Assembly (NCBI GenBank): GCA_934757825.1
Contig: CAKVLP010000001.1
Span: forward strand, 620,001 to 684,000
DNA: 64,000 nt
Reading direction: 5' to 3'
Origin: an uncultured Clostridia bacterium
Lineage (GTDB): Bacteria > Bacillota > Clostridia > Christensenellales > UBA1242
How positions within the stretch are numbered: position 1 is the first letter of the stretch; every line of letters starts with the position of its first letter. Below, piece after piece: positions 25,139-35,713 of the stretch. The translations under genes and the position numbers were made by a program. Under the pieces are notes generated by a model, which saw nothing but the letters and a program-made list of their open reading frames with translations, had not been told where the DNA came from and did not search any database.

Positions 25139-27091
25139 ATGAATACGTTTTTAGGAGCATTGGACTTAAAAATTTTTGATTCCATTTTGGGATTTTTAAT
25201 AGAACTTGGCAAAATCCTTACCACCATGGACTATATTGTTTTTGGGGCAGTGGGGTTGTTGTTTTTAAGCATTTTCATTTGCTTGATCGTGTCCAACAAC
25301 ACATATGAGGTTAAGATTTTAAGATATCTAAACAAAATGAACAAGTATTTTAAGCGCAACCCTCATATTAACGACGACAACTTGATTTATGTTAACAACT
25401 GCTTCAAAAAAGCACCAAAAAATATGCGTTATGCTTGGCAACAATATATGCTAAATCGCGACAAATTGCCTAGCGAATACATCAACACCGAGGTTTGTAT
25501 TGACCAACCAATCAAGTCGAGTGCGCACGACAATACATCGAAAATCTTGCATATGCTTACAACCATTATTTCTATCCTTGCTTTTGTTGCTGGATTGGTG
25601 TTCCTAAATTGGAGAGAAGATCCAGGTTCAAAAATTGGTTTCGATGGAAACTATATGAGTAGTAGTTATGCGTGGATCATTGTATTTATTTTGCCACTTT
25701 TGACATATATTTTGGGCACTGTTGTGGTTATTATTCTAAAAGCGCGCCACACGGCAATTGTTTCCGACGCATACAATGCGTTCCACGATTTTGAAAGATA
25801 TATAAACAAGGCTTGTTCTACACTTCCAAGTTATATCGACTACGAGGTGTTGTTTACAAGAAAAGAAATCCGCGATGGTATTCCAGCACTTCAAGAATAT
25901 CTTGAAAAAAGAGCAATGGAAGAGCAGAAAGAGAAGGAAGAGGCGGAACTTAAAAACTTGCCTTTTGAGGAATACAATTTTGAGGAATTGGGTCTAGAAA
26001 ACTCGCTACTTATTGAGCGTGCTATGACCGAAAGCGAAAAGTTTTTCAATGTTAAGCGCGATATGAACGAAAAAATCGCCGCAAAACAGACCGAAATGGC
26101 AAGTTATCAGAAAAACTTTGATGAAGTAACAAAAGAATTTGAAAGAAAAGCGCAAGCGTATAGGGAAAACTTAAAACAACTTAACGAGCAGTTGAATAGC
26201 ACAAGCGTTAACATTGAGGCAAACTACATTAAAAAGCGTTATCGTGAAGACCAACAAAAATTGCAACAACTTGAAAAAGATTACGAAATTGCGACAATAA
26301 GGTTTAACAAACAACAAGCCGAAATTAACGCCGAAAACGACGCTTACAAAAAAGAAATTGAACGTAAAAAACAAGATTTGCAACGCGCTATGACCGAAGA
26401 GGGCAAGTCGTATGCAAACAAAATTTATGGAATTATCAACACAAAACTAACCGAGCAAAATAAGCCAATTTTCGATAAGCAAAACGAACAAATTGCCGAG
26501 ATGAAAAAGCAGATTGAAGATCTTGACAATGAGATTAAAGAAAAGGAAGCAAATATAAGTTCGCTTAACGGCAAGGTTAGTGACTTGGAATTTGACATAA
26601 CTACAAAACAAGCCGAAATTGAGGCTATCAAAAATGTTAGAGAATACCTAACAAGCCCAGAATTTAGACAACGCGTTATCGATGGCAAAAAGGCAAGAAA
26701 AGCAAGCGGAATTGAAAAAGCAAGTATTGAAGAACTTAGAGACAGAACCGCTACTGCTGAGGAAGAGTTGAAGATTGCCAACGAAAAACAACAAAAAATG
26801 GCGGAACAAGAAAGCGAACTACTTAGAAAACTTAAACAACTTGAAGAGACTGAAAGATTGCTATTAAAAGAAAAAGCAATGAATGACGATTTGAAAAAAG
26901 TTAACTCCAACATCAAGGCTGAAAACGAGTCGTTAAAGGCAAACGAGGCAGACCTTATGGGCGAGATAAACAAAACCTTGGAAAATCTAGATGAGGATAA
27001 AAAACAACAAAAAGTTGACAACAAAAAGAAAAATCTAAGTAGTCTTCAAGCCAATATGTCAAAACTTAAAAACAAGAAAAAACCTAATTAA
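25139..27091 (+). CDS. Membrane-anchored long coiled-coil protein, unrecognised
   Basis: 650 residues. Three hydrophobic spans are visible: about residues 33-55, 139-160 and 177-202. From about 255 to 640 the protein is an almost unbroken charged helix rich in Lys, Glu and Gln with heptad spacing, ending in a Lys-rich tail. The membrane part includes YEVKILRYLNKMNKYF and an arrangement loosely like MotA/TolQ-type membrane proteins with a large cytoplasmic coil, but I cannot claim membership. The ATG follows AAGGAGAG. A bidirectional terminator follows. A structural or partition/division role is possible but is only a guess. Confidence 0.78.
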   Translation: MNTFLGALDLKIFDSILGFLIELGKILTTMDYIVFGAVGLLFLSIFICLIVSNNTYEVKILRYLNKMNKYFKRNPHINDDNLIYVNNCFKKAPKNMRYAWQQYMLNRDKLPSEYINTEVCIDQPIKSSAHDNTSKILHMLTTIISILAFVAGLVFLNWREDPGSKIGFDGNYMSSSYAWIIVFILPLLTYILGTVVVIILKARHTAIVSDAYNAFHDFERYINKACSTLPSYIDYEVLFTRKEIRDGIPALQEYLEKRAMEEQKEKEEAELKNLPFEEYNFEELGLENSLLIERAMTESEKFFNVKRDMNEKIAAKQTEMASYQKNFDEVTKEFERKAQAYRENLKQLNEQLNSTSVNIEANYIKKRYREDQQKLQQLEKDYEIATIRFNKQQAEINAENDAYKKEIERKKQDLQRAMTEEGKSYANKIYGIINTKLTEQNKPIFDKQNEQIAEMKKQIEDLDNEIKEKEANISSLNGKVSDLEFDITTKQAEIEAIKNVREYLTSPEFRQRVIDGKKARKASGIEKASIEELRDRTATAEEELKIANEKQQKMAEQESELLRKLKQLEETERLLLKEKAMNDDLKKVNSNIKAENESLKANEADLMGEINKTLENLDEDKKQQKVDNKKKNLSSLQANMSKLKNKKKPN

Positions 27092-27121
27092 AAAAAGTCA
27101 CGGCGATTGCCGTGATTTTTT
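27091..27121. terminator. Bidirectional terminator
   Basis: Stem AAAAAAGTCACGGC / GCCGTGATTTTTT with loop GATT between convergent genes. Confidence 0.88.
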
Positions 27122-27815
27122 ATTTGCTATTAACTGTAAGTTCTTTTAACTTTCCATAATATTTAAGTTTGTTGATTAAATTAAAAGTTATAAGCGTGCC
27201 AGGTCTCGCGATTACTTCGCCGTTGTCGTTTTTAATTTCTTTTTGTACTCTTCGTTTTAGTAAAAAGTCGTAGTTAGTAATCTCTCTGATTGGGGTGGGA
27301 GTGTCTTGAATTTGCACCACCACATCTTCATTTTTTAGGTTAAATTGAAAAGTGTTTTTTTCTTTAAACTTGCATAAATTTACCTTTTGACTGCTAAGAA
27401 GTGTAAGTTCGTCCGACCAGCCAACAACTTCGCAAATAGGGTGGTTTTCGCCACCAGTTTCAATACTATGCAAAGTTCCATTTTCTATGTATATTTCGTC
27501 GATTTTGCCTATTTTTACACCGTCGAATGTAAAGCAGAGTGAGTTTAGCGGGCACACTAGCGTTTCGAGGATAAGTTCTTTGTTTTCATATAGCGTAATT
27601 TTGGTGGAGTTTGCTATAAACACCGCGTCGCAACAAATCTTGTAAATATTTTTAAACTCGACCACTTTGTACTCGTCGATTTGCTCGCTGTACACCAAAA
27701 GATAGAGTGGTTTTTTCTTGTTTGCATCGATACAAACTTTTTCAATATATCCCTCAATTTTTAGGTTGTACAGATTGATTACCGGCAGGGAAATAAGTTC
27801 GGTTATTTTTATCAT
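27120..27815 (-). CDS. PRC-barrel-like domain protein
   Basis: 231 residues from the ATG at 27815 (GGAGGA upstream); the frame extends further but without a ribosome binding site. The N-terminal 80 residues (ITELISLPVINLYNLKIEGYIEKVCIDANKKKPLYLLVYS) read like a PRC-barrel: 'l.g.pVi...g..iG.V.dv..d......yLlv'. A second similar stretch (FDGVKIGKIDEIYIENGTLHSIETGG) follows. The rest is a basic C-terminal domain. PRC-barrels in Clostridia occur in YlmC-type proteins and as adaptors; no specific role can be given. Confidence 0.7.
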   Translation of the reverse strand: MIKITELISLPVINLYNLKIEGYIEKVCIDANKKKPLYLLVYSEQIDEYKVVEFKNIYKICCDAVFIANSTKITLYENKELILETLVCPLNSLCFTFDGVKIGKIDEIYIENGTLHSIETGGENHPICEVVGWSDELTLLSSQKVNLCKFKEKNTFQFNLKNEDVVVQIQDTPTPIREITNYDFLLKRRVQKEIKNDNGEVIARPGTLITFNLINKLKYYGKLKELTVNSK

Positions 27816-27899
27816 ACTTGTCCTCCAAAAAAACAGGCTATAATGTCGTTTTGATATACTATATTCTATTTTTTGCATAGTATTTTTATGCTAAAATTT

Positions 27900-27928
27900 T
27901 TGTCTTTTTATTTTACTCGTGATATAAT
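27900..27928 (+). promoter_or_regulatory. Promoter of the SPFH/zinc-ribbon gene, leaderless arrangement
   Basis: TTGTCT at 27900-27905, a 17-base spacer, TATAAT at 27923-27928, and only five bases before the ATG at 27934. There is no room for a ribosome binding site. Confidence 0.7.
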
Positions 27929-27933
27929 TAAAT

Positions 27934-28866
27934 ATGGGAATCGTAAAAACTATTCAAAAAATGTTTTCCAAAAACATTGATTGCAGTGAGGTGCTGTGCG
28001 ATACGCCATTCCATTTTTACTCTCAAAAAAACAGAGTGGTGTACGTCGGGGCAAATATCATAGTAAAGGAAGGGTTTGAGGCGGTTTTTGTATGCAATGA
28101 CAGGGTGACCGATGTTTTGCCGGAGGGCAAACACTCCATTATCGCCACGAATTTACCCACAACTTTTAAACGTTTGCATTTGCTTTCAGCATCAAAAAAT
28201 GGCACGTTCGCTACAAAATTTAGGGCGGACATCTATTTCGTGAGCAAAAACAAGATTAGAAACGTCCATTTTAAAGGGGGTGACCCGCTAATTGCTAGGA
28301 GCAAACACTTTGGGCGTATTAAAGCGTATGCCGAGGGGACGTGCGATGTTACGATTGTTGACGCTAAAAAACTTTTGACTTTTTTACTACTAGAAAGGCA
28401 GTGTGTGCTGGATAAAGATTTTTTAGGGTTACTAGGTTGTGAGATTGGAAACAAGGTTGTTTTCAAATTGTCCGAATGCGGAAAAGGCTTTTTGGATATT
28501 CTCACTCTAAACGATGAGGTTTATAATATTTTAAACGACAATTTCGTTGTGCCATATTTGGGGTGTGACATTGAAAATGTTAGGCTAATAAGTATGCAAG
28601 TTCCTGAAAAATTGGAAGAAAAACTAAACAAAGAAATTGAAAAACGAAGGTCAGTAAACAGCGAAATCAACGAAATATATGGCACCACACTTAACGACGC
28701 CTTTTCGGGAATTGCCAACAAACCGGTTGAGGGGGAGCCCAAGGTTGAGGAGGGCGCTGTCAAACCCGAAGTCGAGAGGTTTAAAAAGTGTATGTCTTGT
28801 GGTTCGGTTATTGATAAAAACGTTAAGTTTTGCCCAAATTGCGGAATGCGACAAAATTTATTTTAA
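27934..28866 (+). CDS. SPFH/YdjI-like protein with C-terminal zinc ribbon
   Basis: 310 residues. The N-terminal 220 residues (RVVYVGANIIVKEGFEAVFVCNDRVTDVLPEGKHSI) read like the YdjI-type SPFH ('virion core') family, with 'l.v.e.q.avf...g.....l..G.y.l.t.n'. A helical segment (EKLEEKLNKEIEKRR) follows. The C-terminus is a double-CxxC zinc ribbon (CMSCGSVIDKNVKFCPNC). Members are cytoplasmic proteins of unknown role. There is no ribosome binding site before the ATG; the promoter -10 lies five bases upstream, so translation probably starts on a leaderless mRNA. Confidence 0.75.
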   Translation: MGIVKTIQKMFSKNIDCSEVLCDTPFHFYSQKNRVVYVGANIIVKEGFEAVFVCNDRVTDVLPEGKHSIIATNLPTTFKRLHLLSASKNGTFATKFRADIYFVSKNKIRNVHFKGGDPLIARSKHFGRIKAYAEGTCDVTIVDAKKLLTFLLLERQCVLDKDFLGLLGCEIGNKVVFKLSECGKGFLDILTLNDEVYNILNDNFVVPYLGCDIENVRLISMQVPEKLEEKLNKEIEKRRSVNSEINEIYGTTLNDAFSGIANKPVEGEPKVEEGAVKPEVERFKKCMSCGSVIDKNVKFCPNCGMRQNLF

Positions 28867-28944
28867 CTAGCCCTAAATTGTTGTATTTTTTCCGCGGTTT
28901 TTATATAATATATTTAAGAAAAATAATTTTATGAGGAGTAGACA

Positions 28945-29835
28945 ATGAAAGTTGCTTTTATTATCCCCGTGCTTTCCGATTGCGACATTAAGCAAAGATT
29001 TGACGCAATTGAAACAGCGTGCAAGGAGTGCGATATCAATTTTGAGATAATTTTCGCGTTTAACAACAAACTTAACAATATGTTTTCACTTGTGAGAAGC
29101 ACATTTATTGAAAACAAAAAAGTTAAGGCTTTTAAAGTAAATCGCAATGTTAATCAGCACAAACTTATCACTCTTGCAATGAAAGAATGCGAGGATTATG
29201 ATGCGACCGTGATTTATTCGGGCAAAGAAACGGTTAACGCCGACGTGGTTAAGGCGTTTTTGACCAGTTGGAAAGCGGGCAACAAAATTGTTTATTTGAA
29301 AAAGGTATATTCGTCGCCTAAGAAAATATGGATGTGGTTTAAGAGCCTTATTTACAGGCTTGGCACAAAACTTATGGGCGTGTTTAGAGATATTGGCGCA
29401 GAGACCGACATCCAACTTCTTGATAAGGACGTTGTTATAACCATAAACCAACTACCTGAGAAAAATAGGCACCTTCGCACGCTTGACGCCTTTATTGGTT
29501 ACAATACGGACGTAATCAAAATGGAAGTGGATAGCAAGATTAAAGATAGTAAATATTACGCTGAAAAGACAAAAAAATACAAGGTTGCGCTTACGCTTGC
29601 ATCGGTGTTCTTCGCGTTGTCGCTATCAACACTCGTTGTTGGGATACTTTCAATTGCACTCAACTGGAATATGCGTTGGATTCTTACAATGTTTATCTGG
29701 GTCGGCTTTGTGATATTCGGGCTGTTTAGCCTTGTGTTCTTCACAAAGAAAGAACTCCTTTTAAGAGTTGGCGATTCGGAAGATATGTCCGACATTAAAG
29801 AACTTCAAGACAAAATGGAACGTTACAATTTTTAG
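28945..29835 (+). CDS. GtrB/DPM1-like membrane glycosyltransferase, probably degenerate
   Basis: 296 residues with the layout of bactoprenol glucosyltransferases (GT2): N-terminal VAFIIPVLSD, central VNRNVNQHKLITLAMKE (usual 'R.FGkeaAl.aGl'), FRDIGAETDIQLLDKDVV, LPEKNRHLRTLDAFIGYNT and DSKYYAEKTKK, then two C-terminal membrane spans (about 208-230 and 240-262). In normal enzymes the block after 'aGl..a.GD..i..' is DLQDPP; here it reads IYSGKETVN, without the metal-binding aspartates. This may be a non-catalytic relative. The ATG follows GAGGAG; a strong terminator follows. Confidence 0.78.
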   Translation: MKVAFIIPVLSDCDIKQRFDAIETACKECDINFEIIFAFNNKLNNMFSLVRSTFIENKKVKAFKVNRNVNQHKLITLAMKECEDYDATVIYSGKETVNADVVKAFLTSWKAGNKIVYLKKVYSSPKKIWMWFKSLIYRLGTKLMGVFRDIGAETDIQLLDKDVVITINQLPEKNRHLRTLDAFIGYNTDVIKMEVDSKIKDSKYYAEKTKKYKVALTLASVFFALSLSTLVVGILSIALNWNMRWILTMFIWVGFVIFGLFSLVFFTKKELLLRVGDSEDMSDIKELQDKMERYNF

Positions 29836-29842
29836 TAAATTA

Positions 29843-29874
29843 AGCCATATGGGTTTTCTCATATGGCCTTTTTA
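29843..29874 (+). terminator. Terminator after the GtrB-like gene
   Basis: Stem GCCATATG / CATATGGC followed by T-rich sequence. Confidence 0.8.
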
Positions 29875-29935
29875 TTTTTAACGCGCAAAAATTATGGTTT
29901 TTTTATCCAATTTTTGTAAACAATATAATAATTGA

Positions 29936-29964
29936 TTGTTAAAAAAAAATTATTTTGCTATAAT
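29936..29964 (+). promoter_or_regulatory. Promoter of gap
   Basis: TTGTTA at 29936-29941, a 17-base spacer, and TATAAT at 29959-29964. Confidence 0.7.
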
Positions 29965-29988
29965 TTTTTAAATCAATAAGGAAGGTGA

Positions 29989-31008
<1,020 letters not shown>

Positions 31009-31026
31009 TCCATATTAAATTAAATC

Positions 31027-31054
31027 AAATCCTCCTAATCGGGAGGATTTTTTT
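31027..31054 (+). terminator. Terminator of gap
   Basis: Stem AAATCCTCC / GGAGGATTT with seven T. Confidence 0.85.
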
Positions 31055-31125
31055 AAAAACACATATGAAAAAATCAAAAACTACAGCAATCTACAAAACA
31101 AAAAAGTTAAACTTGTTAAGGTTGG

Positions 31126-31154
31126 TTGATAAATATAACTTAATTTGATATAAT
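31126..31154 (+). promoter_or_regulatory. Promoter of the TM2-domain gene
   Basis: TTGATA at 31126-31131, a 17-base spacer, and TATAAT at 31149-31154. Confidence 0.75.
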
Positions 31155-31174
31155 CTTAAGTAGGAGAGAACATT

Positions 31175-31669
31175 ATGAGATGTCCTGTTTGCGGATACAA
31201 TTTAAAAAAGACACAATTTTGCCCATACTGCAAAGTGACCGACGACCAAATCAGAACCGCCAGCAATGTTAAGGCGAAAAAATGCTTAAAAACGGGCGAA
31301 AAAGATAAGGTTGTGATGTCGTCGACGCTTCCTAAAGACATTAACCGGACTAGGCTACTGCTTATTTCAATCGCGCTTGGATTGTTTGGAGGGCACAATT
31401 TTTATGTAGGAAGATACAAACGTGGGTTGTATATGACCGTTACGTTTTGCGTTTGCGCAATTATCTACGGCGTGTATCAAGGTTGGTTTGACGGAAACAA
31501 TGTGTTTTATCTGTTTGTTCAGTTGACAGCACTTGTAGAAGCGATGTCGATAGTGATGTGGTTTTCCGATATTATTAAAATATTCTGCAAAACTTTTCCC
31601 GTTCCAGTTGTGCTGGGAGAAAAAGTTGAAAATGTAGGCACAAACAAAAAAAATAAACAAAAAGACTAA
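31175..31669 (+). CDS. Zinc-ribbon TM2-domain membrane protein
   Basis: 164 residues. The N-terminus is a small zinc ribbon (CPVCGYNLKKTQFCPYC, two CxxC pairs). After a short linker the TM2 domain starts (RLLLISIALGLFGGHNFYVGRYKRGLYM, with the GxxGGHxFYxGR-type loop between two spans) and continues to a third hydrophobic segment. TM2 proteins are small membrane proteins of unclear role. The start has GTAGGAGAG upstream. It lies between the two glycolytic genes gap and eno. Confidence 0.83.
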   Translation: MRCPVCGYNLKKTQFCPYCKVTDDQIRTASNVKAKKCLKTGEKDKVVMSSTLPKDINRTRLLLISIALGLFGGHNFYVGRYKRGLYMTVTFCVCAIIYGVYQGWFDGNNVFYLFVQLTALVEAMSIVMWFSDIIKIFCKTFPVPVVLGEKVENVGTNKKNKQKD

Positions 31670-31675
31670 AAATTT

Positions 31676-31707
31676 GCCCTTGCGATTTGTTTCGCTGGGG
31701 CTTTTTG
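31676..31707 (+). terminator. Terminator after the TM2-domain gene
   Basis: Stem GCCC..GCGA / TCGC..GGGC with small internal mismatch, then TTTTT. Confidence 0.6.
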
Positions 31708-31732
31708 TTTTACAATAACACGCTAGGTGTGA

Positions 31733-33073
<1,341 letters not shown>

Positions 33074-33080
33074 AAATAAG

Positions 33081-33112
33081 AAAAATAACGGCAGTGTTGC
33101 CGTTATTTTTTT
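33081..33112 (+). terminator. Terminator of eno
   Basis: Stem AAAATAACGGC / GCCGTTATTTTT. The last T bases run into the -35 box of the next gene. Confidence 0.85.
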
Positions 33113-33139
33113 GCTATCCAATTCCAAATTTGATATAAT
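33111..33139 (+). promoter_or_regulatory. Promoter of yigZ-recX-acpS, leaderless arrangement
   Basis: TTGCTA at 33111-33116, a 17-base spacer, TATAAT at 33134-33139, and six bases before the ATG at 33146. The expected transcription start is the A of the start codon. Confidence 0.75.
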
Positions 33140-33145
33140 AATTAT

Positions 33146-33715
33146 ATGAAAACCATAAAAAATGAAGTAAAAGATGTATATGAGATTAAAAAAAGTGAGT
33201 TTTTGGCATACATTTATCCAGTATCAAACGCCGACGAGGTCAAGGCTCACTTGGAGGATTTAAGAAAGGCGCACAAGGTCGCAACTCACGTTTGCTACGC
33301 TTGTTTACTTACATCTCCTAATATGGAAAAGTGCTCCGACGACGGCGAGCCAGACGGGACTGCGGGCAAGCCACTACTGGAACTTCTAAAAAAGAAAAAT
33401 CTCGAAAATATTTTGTTGGTGGTCGTTAGATATTTTGGCGGAATAAAACTTGGCGCGGGAGGGCTAATAAGAGCATATACTCGTGCGGGAGTTATGGTGT
33501 GTGATAAGGTGGAAATTGTAGAACTAAAATCCTATTCCAATTTTGTAGTTAAATGTAATATTGATAATTCAAAGTCAATTCTTTCAAAATTAAATTCGCT
33601 TCCGCTTATAGTAGAGGGGATAGAATACTCCGATGTTGTAAAAATTAAAATTAAAGTGGAAACGGATATGGAAAATATAATTCTAAACTTGGGTGGAGAT
33701 ATAGAAAGGTGCTAA
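33146..33715 (+). CDS. YigZ/IMPACT family protein
   Basis: 189-residue protein of the YigZ (UPF0029/IMPACT) family, with KSEFLAYIYPVSNADEVKAHLEDLRKAHKVATHVCYAC, the hallmark SDDGEPDGTAGKPLLELLKK and VVRYFGGIKLGAGGLIRAYTRAG. Two alpha-beta domains are typical. Members are thought to act in translation or nucleotide handling, but no defined reaction is established. It is the first gene of a tight operon with recX (2 bases apart) and acpS (8-base overlap). Confidence 0.93.
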   Translation: MKTIKNEVKDVYEIKKSEFLAYIYPVSNADEVKAHLEDLRKAHKVATHVCYACLLTSPNMEKCSDDGEPDGTAGKPLLELLKKKNLENILLVVVRYFGGIKLGAGGLIRAYTRAGVMVCDKVEIVELKSYSNFVVKCNIDNSKSILSKLNSLPLIVEGIEYSDVVKIKIKVETDMENIILNLGGDIERC

Positions 33716-33716
33716 G

Positions 33717-34346
33717 ATGGATAAAATAATAATAAGTAAAGTTGAGGTGCAGAAAAAACACAACGATAGGGTTAGCATATTTGTAGACGATGAGTACTAT
33801 CTAAGTATGTACTTGGATACGGCTGTAAAATATGGAATAAAAAAGGGCCTTGAAATAGAAGAGGAAACCTTAAAAAATTATGTGGTAGAAAGTGAAAAAC
33901 ATCTTGCATTTGATAAGGCCATAAACTATCAAAAAAGTGCGTTCAAGACAGCAAAACAAATTCGCGACTATCTAAACAAGAAAGGCTACGACAAAATGGT
34001 GGTCGATTATGTGATAGATAAGATGCTTGAATATGGAATGTTGGACGATGAAAAGTTTGCTGATATGTACATATCGACATATGAAAAAAAGTACGGCCCC
34101 AATATGCTAAAAACAAAACTTATGCAAAAAGGCATAAGCAAAAAGATAATTGACGAAAAGTTTACTGAATACGAACCAATTGAAGAGCAAATAGACAAAT
34201 TATTGCTAAAAAAACTAGGTTCGAAACCACCAACTACCGAGAATTTGACAAAATGTATACGTTTTTTGTCAAGTAGAGGGTATGATTATGACAATATCAA
34301 AAAATCTATAAATAAAATTAAAAAAGGAGAAATGGATTATGAATAG
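33717..34346 (+). CDS. recX: Regulatory protein RecX
   Basis: RecX binds RecA and limits its filament. The 209-residue protein shows the helical repeats of the family: FDKAINYQKSAFKTAKQIRDYLNKKGYDKMVVDYVIDKMLEYGMLDDEKFADMYIS (three-helix unit) and further similar units towards the C-terminus (RFLSSRGYDYDNIKKSI). The ATG follows GGTGCTAAG. Downstream of yigZ with a 2-base gap, upstream of acpS with overlap; it is not adjacent to recA here. Confidence 0.9.
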   Translation: MDKIIISKVEVQKKHNDRVSIFVDDEYYLSMYLDTAVKYGIKKGLEIEEETLKNYVVESEKHLAFDKAINYQKSAFKTAKQIRDYLNKKGYDKMVVDYVIDKMLEYGMLDDEKFADMYISTYEKKYGPNMLKTKLMQKGISKKIIDEKFTEYEPIEEQIDKLLLKKLGSKPPTTENLTKCIRFLSSRGYDYDNIKKSINKIKKGEMDYE

Positions 34347-34704
34347 AGTAGGAATTGATGTGTTGGAGACAAAACGAATGGACGATTATGTAAAAAGGCA
34401 ATTGCCAATGGAGAAGATTTTTACAGGATATGAGATTACGTATATTAAAAAAGTGGCAAAAAGTTCTTCGCGTATGGCGGGCATTTTTAGTGCGAAAGAG
34501 GCGTTTTTAAAAGCCACTGGGGTGGGTGTAAAAAATGGGATTTCGCTCCTTGAAGTTGAAGTGAAACACGAGGAAAATGGCAGACCATATCTTAACCTTA
34601 TGGGAAACGCTAAAAAGGTTTTGACTGAGTTGAAGGTTAAGGCTGTTGACATTAGCATTTCACATACTGACAATTTGGCGACGGCGATTTGCATATTAAG
34701 TTGA
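34339..34704 (+). CDS. acpS: Holo-[acyl-carrier-protein] synthase
   Basis: Transfers 4'-phosphopantetheine from CoA to the acyl carrier protein in fatty-acid synthesis. The 121-residue protein has the metal site GIDVLETKRM (Asp) and GIFSAKEAFLKATG (Glu with Lys), and the C-terminal SISHTDNLATAI. It is of usual length. It overlaps recX by 8 bases with AAAGGAG inside recX. A terminator separates it from the mazEF-like pair. Confidence 0.94.
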   Translation: MNRVGIDVLETKRMDDYVKRQLPMEKIFTGYEITYIKKVAKSSSRMAGIFSAKEAFLKATGVGVKNGISLLEVEVKHEENGRPYLNLMGNAKKVLTELKVKAVDISISHTDNLATAICILS

Positions 34705-34730
34705 TTTTTACACATTTTAATAATAACGAT

Positions 34731-34762
34731 AAATTCTAGTTTAAAATGACTAGAATTTTTTT
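34731..34762 (+). terminator. Terminator after acpS
   Basis: Stem AAATTCTAGT / ACTAGAATTT with seven T. Confidence 0.8.
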
Positions 34763-34781
34763 AAACTGCGATGAGGTAATT

Positions 34782-35024
34782 ATGGGAAGAAAAAACGATT
34801 TTAATGACGACTTAACTAATTATGGTTTAGAACTTGATGCTATGGTTAATAATTCTAAAAATAACAAAAGAGAACTCCGCGAGCATATTATAAGTGAGAG
34901 TGAGTTAAAAAAGGCGTACGAAACATATATGCCGTTTTTGAGAAGTCGATTACTTAGTGAGAACGACTTATTTGATAGCTTGGGAGATGAGGATTTAAAA
35001 AATTATGAAAAGTGGTTAGAGTGA
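34782..35024 (+). CDS. Probable antitoxin partner of MazF
   Basis: 80 residues from the ATG at 34782 (GAGG upstream); the ATG at 34746 lies inside the terminator stem and is not used. The sequence is acidic and helical with a Lys/Arg-rich first half, ends next to the toxin start (TGATG overlap), and has the size expected of a MazE-type antitoxin. However, I see no clear AbrB or ribbon-helix-helix motif, so its family is unassigned. Its role is inferred from its position. Confidence 0.68.
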   Translation: MGRKNDFNDDLTNYGLELDAMVNNSKNNKRELREHIISESELKKAYETYMPFLRSRLLSENDLFDSLGDEDLKNYEKWLE

Positions 35025-35368
35025 TGTGCGAGTTTAAAAGAGGAGAGTTGTATTATGCCGACCTTAGTCCAGTCGTCGGAAGCGAGCAGGGCGGGGTTAG
35101 ACCAGTGTTAATAGTCCAAAACAATGTTGGCAATAAGTACTCGCCAACAGTTATTGTTGCTGCCGTGACTAGCCAAATTAACAAGGCAAAACTTCCCACT
35201 CACATAGAACTCACAACCGATTATGGGCTTCAAAAAAATTCGGTTGTTTTGCTTGAACAACTCCGAACCCTCGACAAGCGCAGATTGAAAGACAAAATAG
35301 GAGTGGTTGATAGCAGTAAAATGAAAAGAATTGACAGCGCTTTGTTAATTAGCCTTGGGTTTATTTAA
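35024..35368 (+). CDS. mRNA interferase toxin, MazF/PemK family
   Basis: 114 residues from the ATG at 35024, overlapping the antitoxin stop by one base. The N-terminus [31 protein letters not shown] is the classical MazF motif, followed by [16 protein letters not shown] and a C-terminal strand region ([12 protein letters not shown]). It is expected to cleave mRNA at short sequences when freed from its antitoxin. The acpS-(alr)-mazEF neighbourhood is known from Bacillus; alr is absent here. Confidence 0.92.
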   Translation: MCEFKRGELYYADLSPVVGSEQGGVRPVLIVQNNVGNKYSPTVIVAAVTSQINKAKLPTHIELTTDYGLQKNSVVLLEQLRTLDKRRLKDKIGVVDSSKMKRIDSALLISLGFI

Positions 35369-35443
35369 GGATTATTTTACGTACTTATCTTTATGGGTTT
35401 TTTAATATAGTAATAGGTACATTCGGTTTTTAATTTATATATT

Positions 35444-35477
35444 AAAAAAGCGACTAGGGTGATTCTAGTCGTTTTTT
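35444..35477 (+). terminator. Terminator after the mazEF-like pair
   Basis: Stem AAAAAGCGACTAG / CTAGTCGTTTTTT. The rest of 35369-35652 holds no supported gene; a 61-codon frame at 35459-35644 starts inside this hairpin. Confidence 0.82.
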
Positions 35478-35652
35478 ATATTTCGCTAAATGTTATTTTT
35501 CAATCTATTTTTGAATTACTCTTCCTTTTCTTTCGGGGCTTAGGAGTGATTAAAAAGAACTATTTTAGCGGGAACAATTCTACCGAGTTTTTATATAAAT
35601 TTGCTAGGAAAAAAATGACGAAAACGTCCTTTAAAAACTTGTGAATTACCTA

Positions 35653-35681
35653 TTGACTTGCGCATAATAATGTAGTATAAT
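35653..35681 (+). promoter_or_regulatory. Promoter of the gene at 35714
   Basis: TTGACT at 35653-35658, a 17-base spacer, and TATAAT at 35676-35681. It is among the closest to consensus in the window. Confidence 0.82.
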
Positions 35682-35713
35682 AGGCTAAATAAAATTTGAG
35701 GGGGCTATGAAAA

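Noticed and set aside
35459..35644. 61-codon open frame after the mazEF-like pair
   Set aside because: It starts inside the terminator hairpin at 35444-35477, has no ribosome binding site, and its composition is that of AT-rich noncoding DNA.
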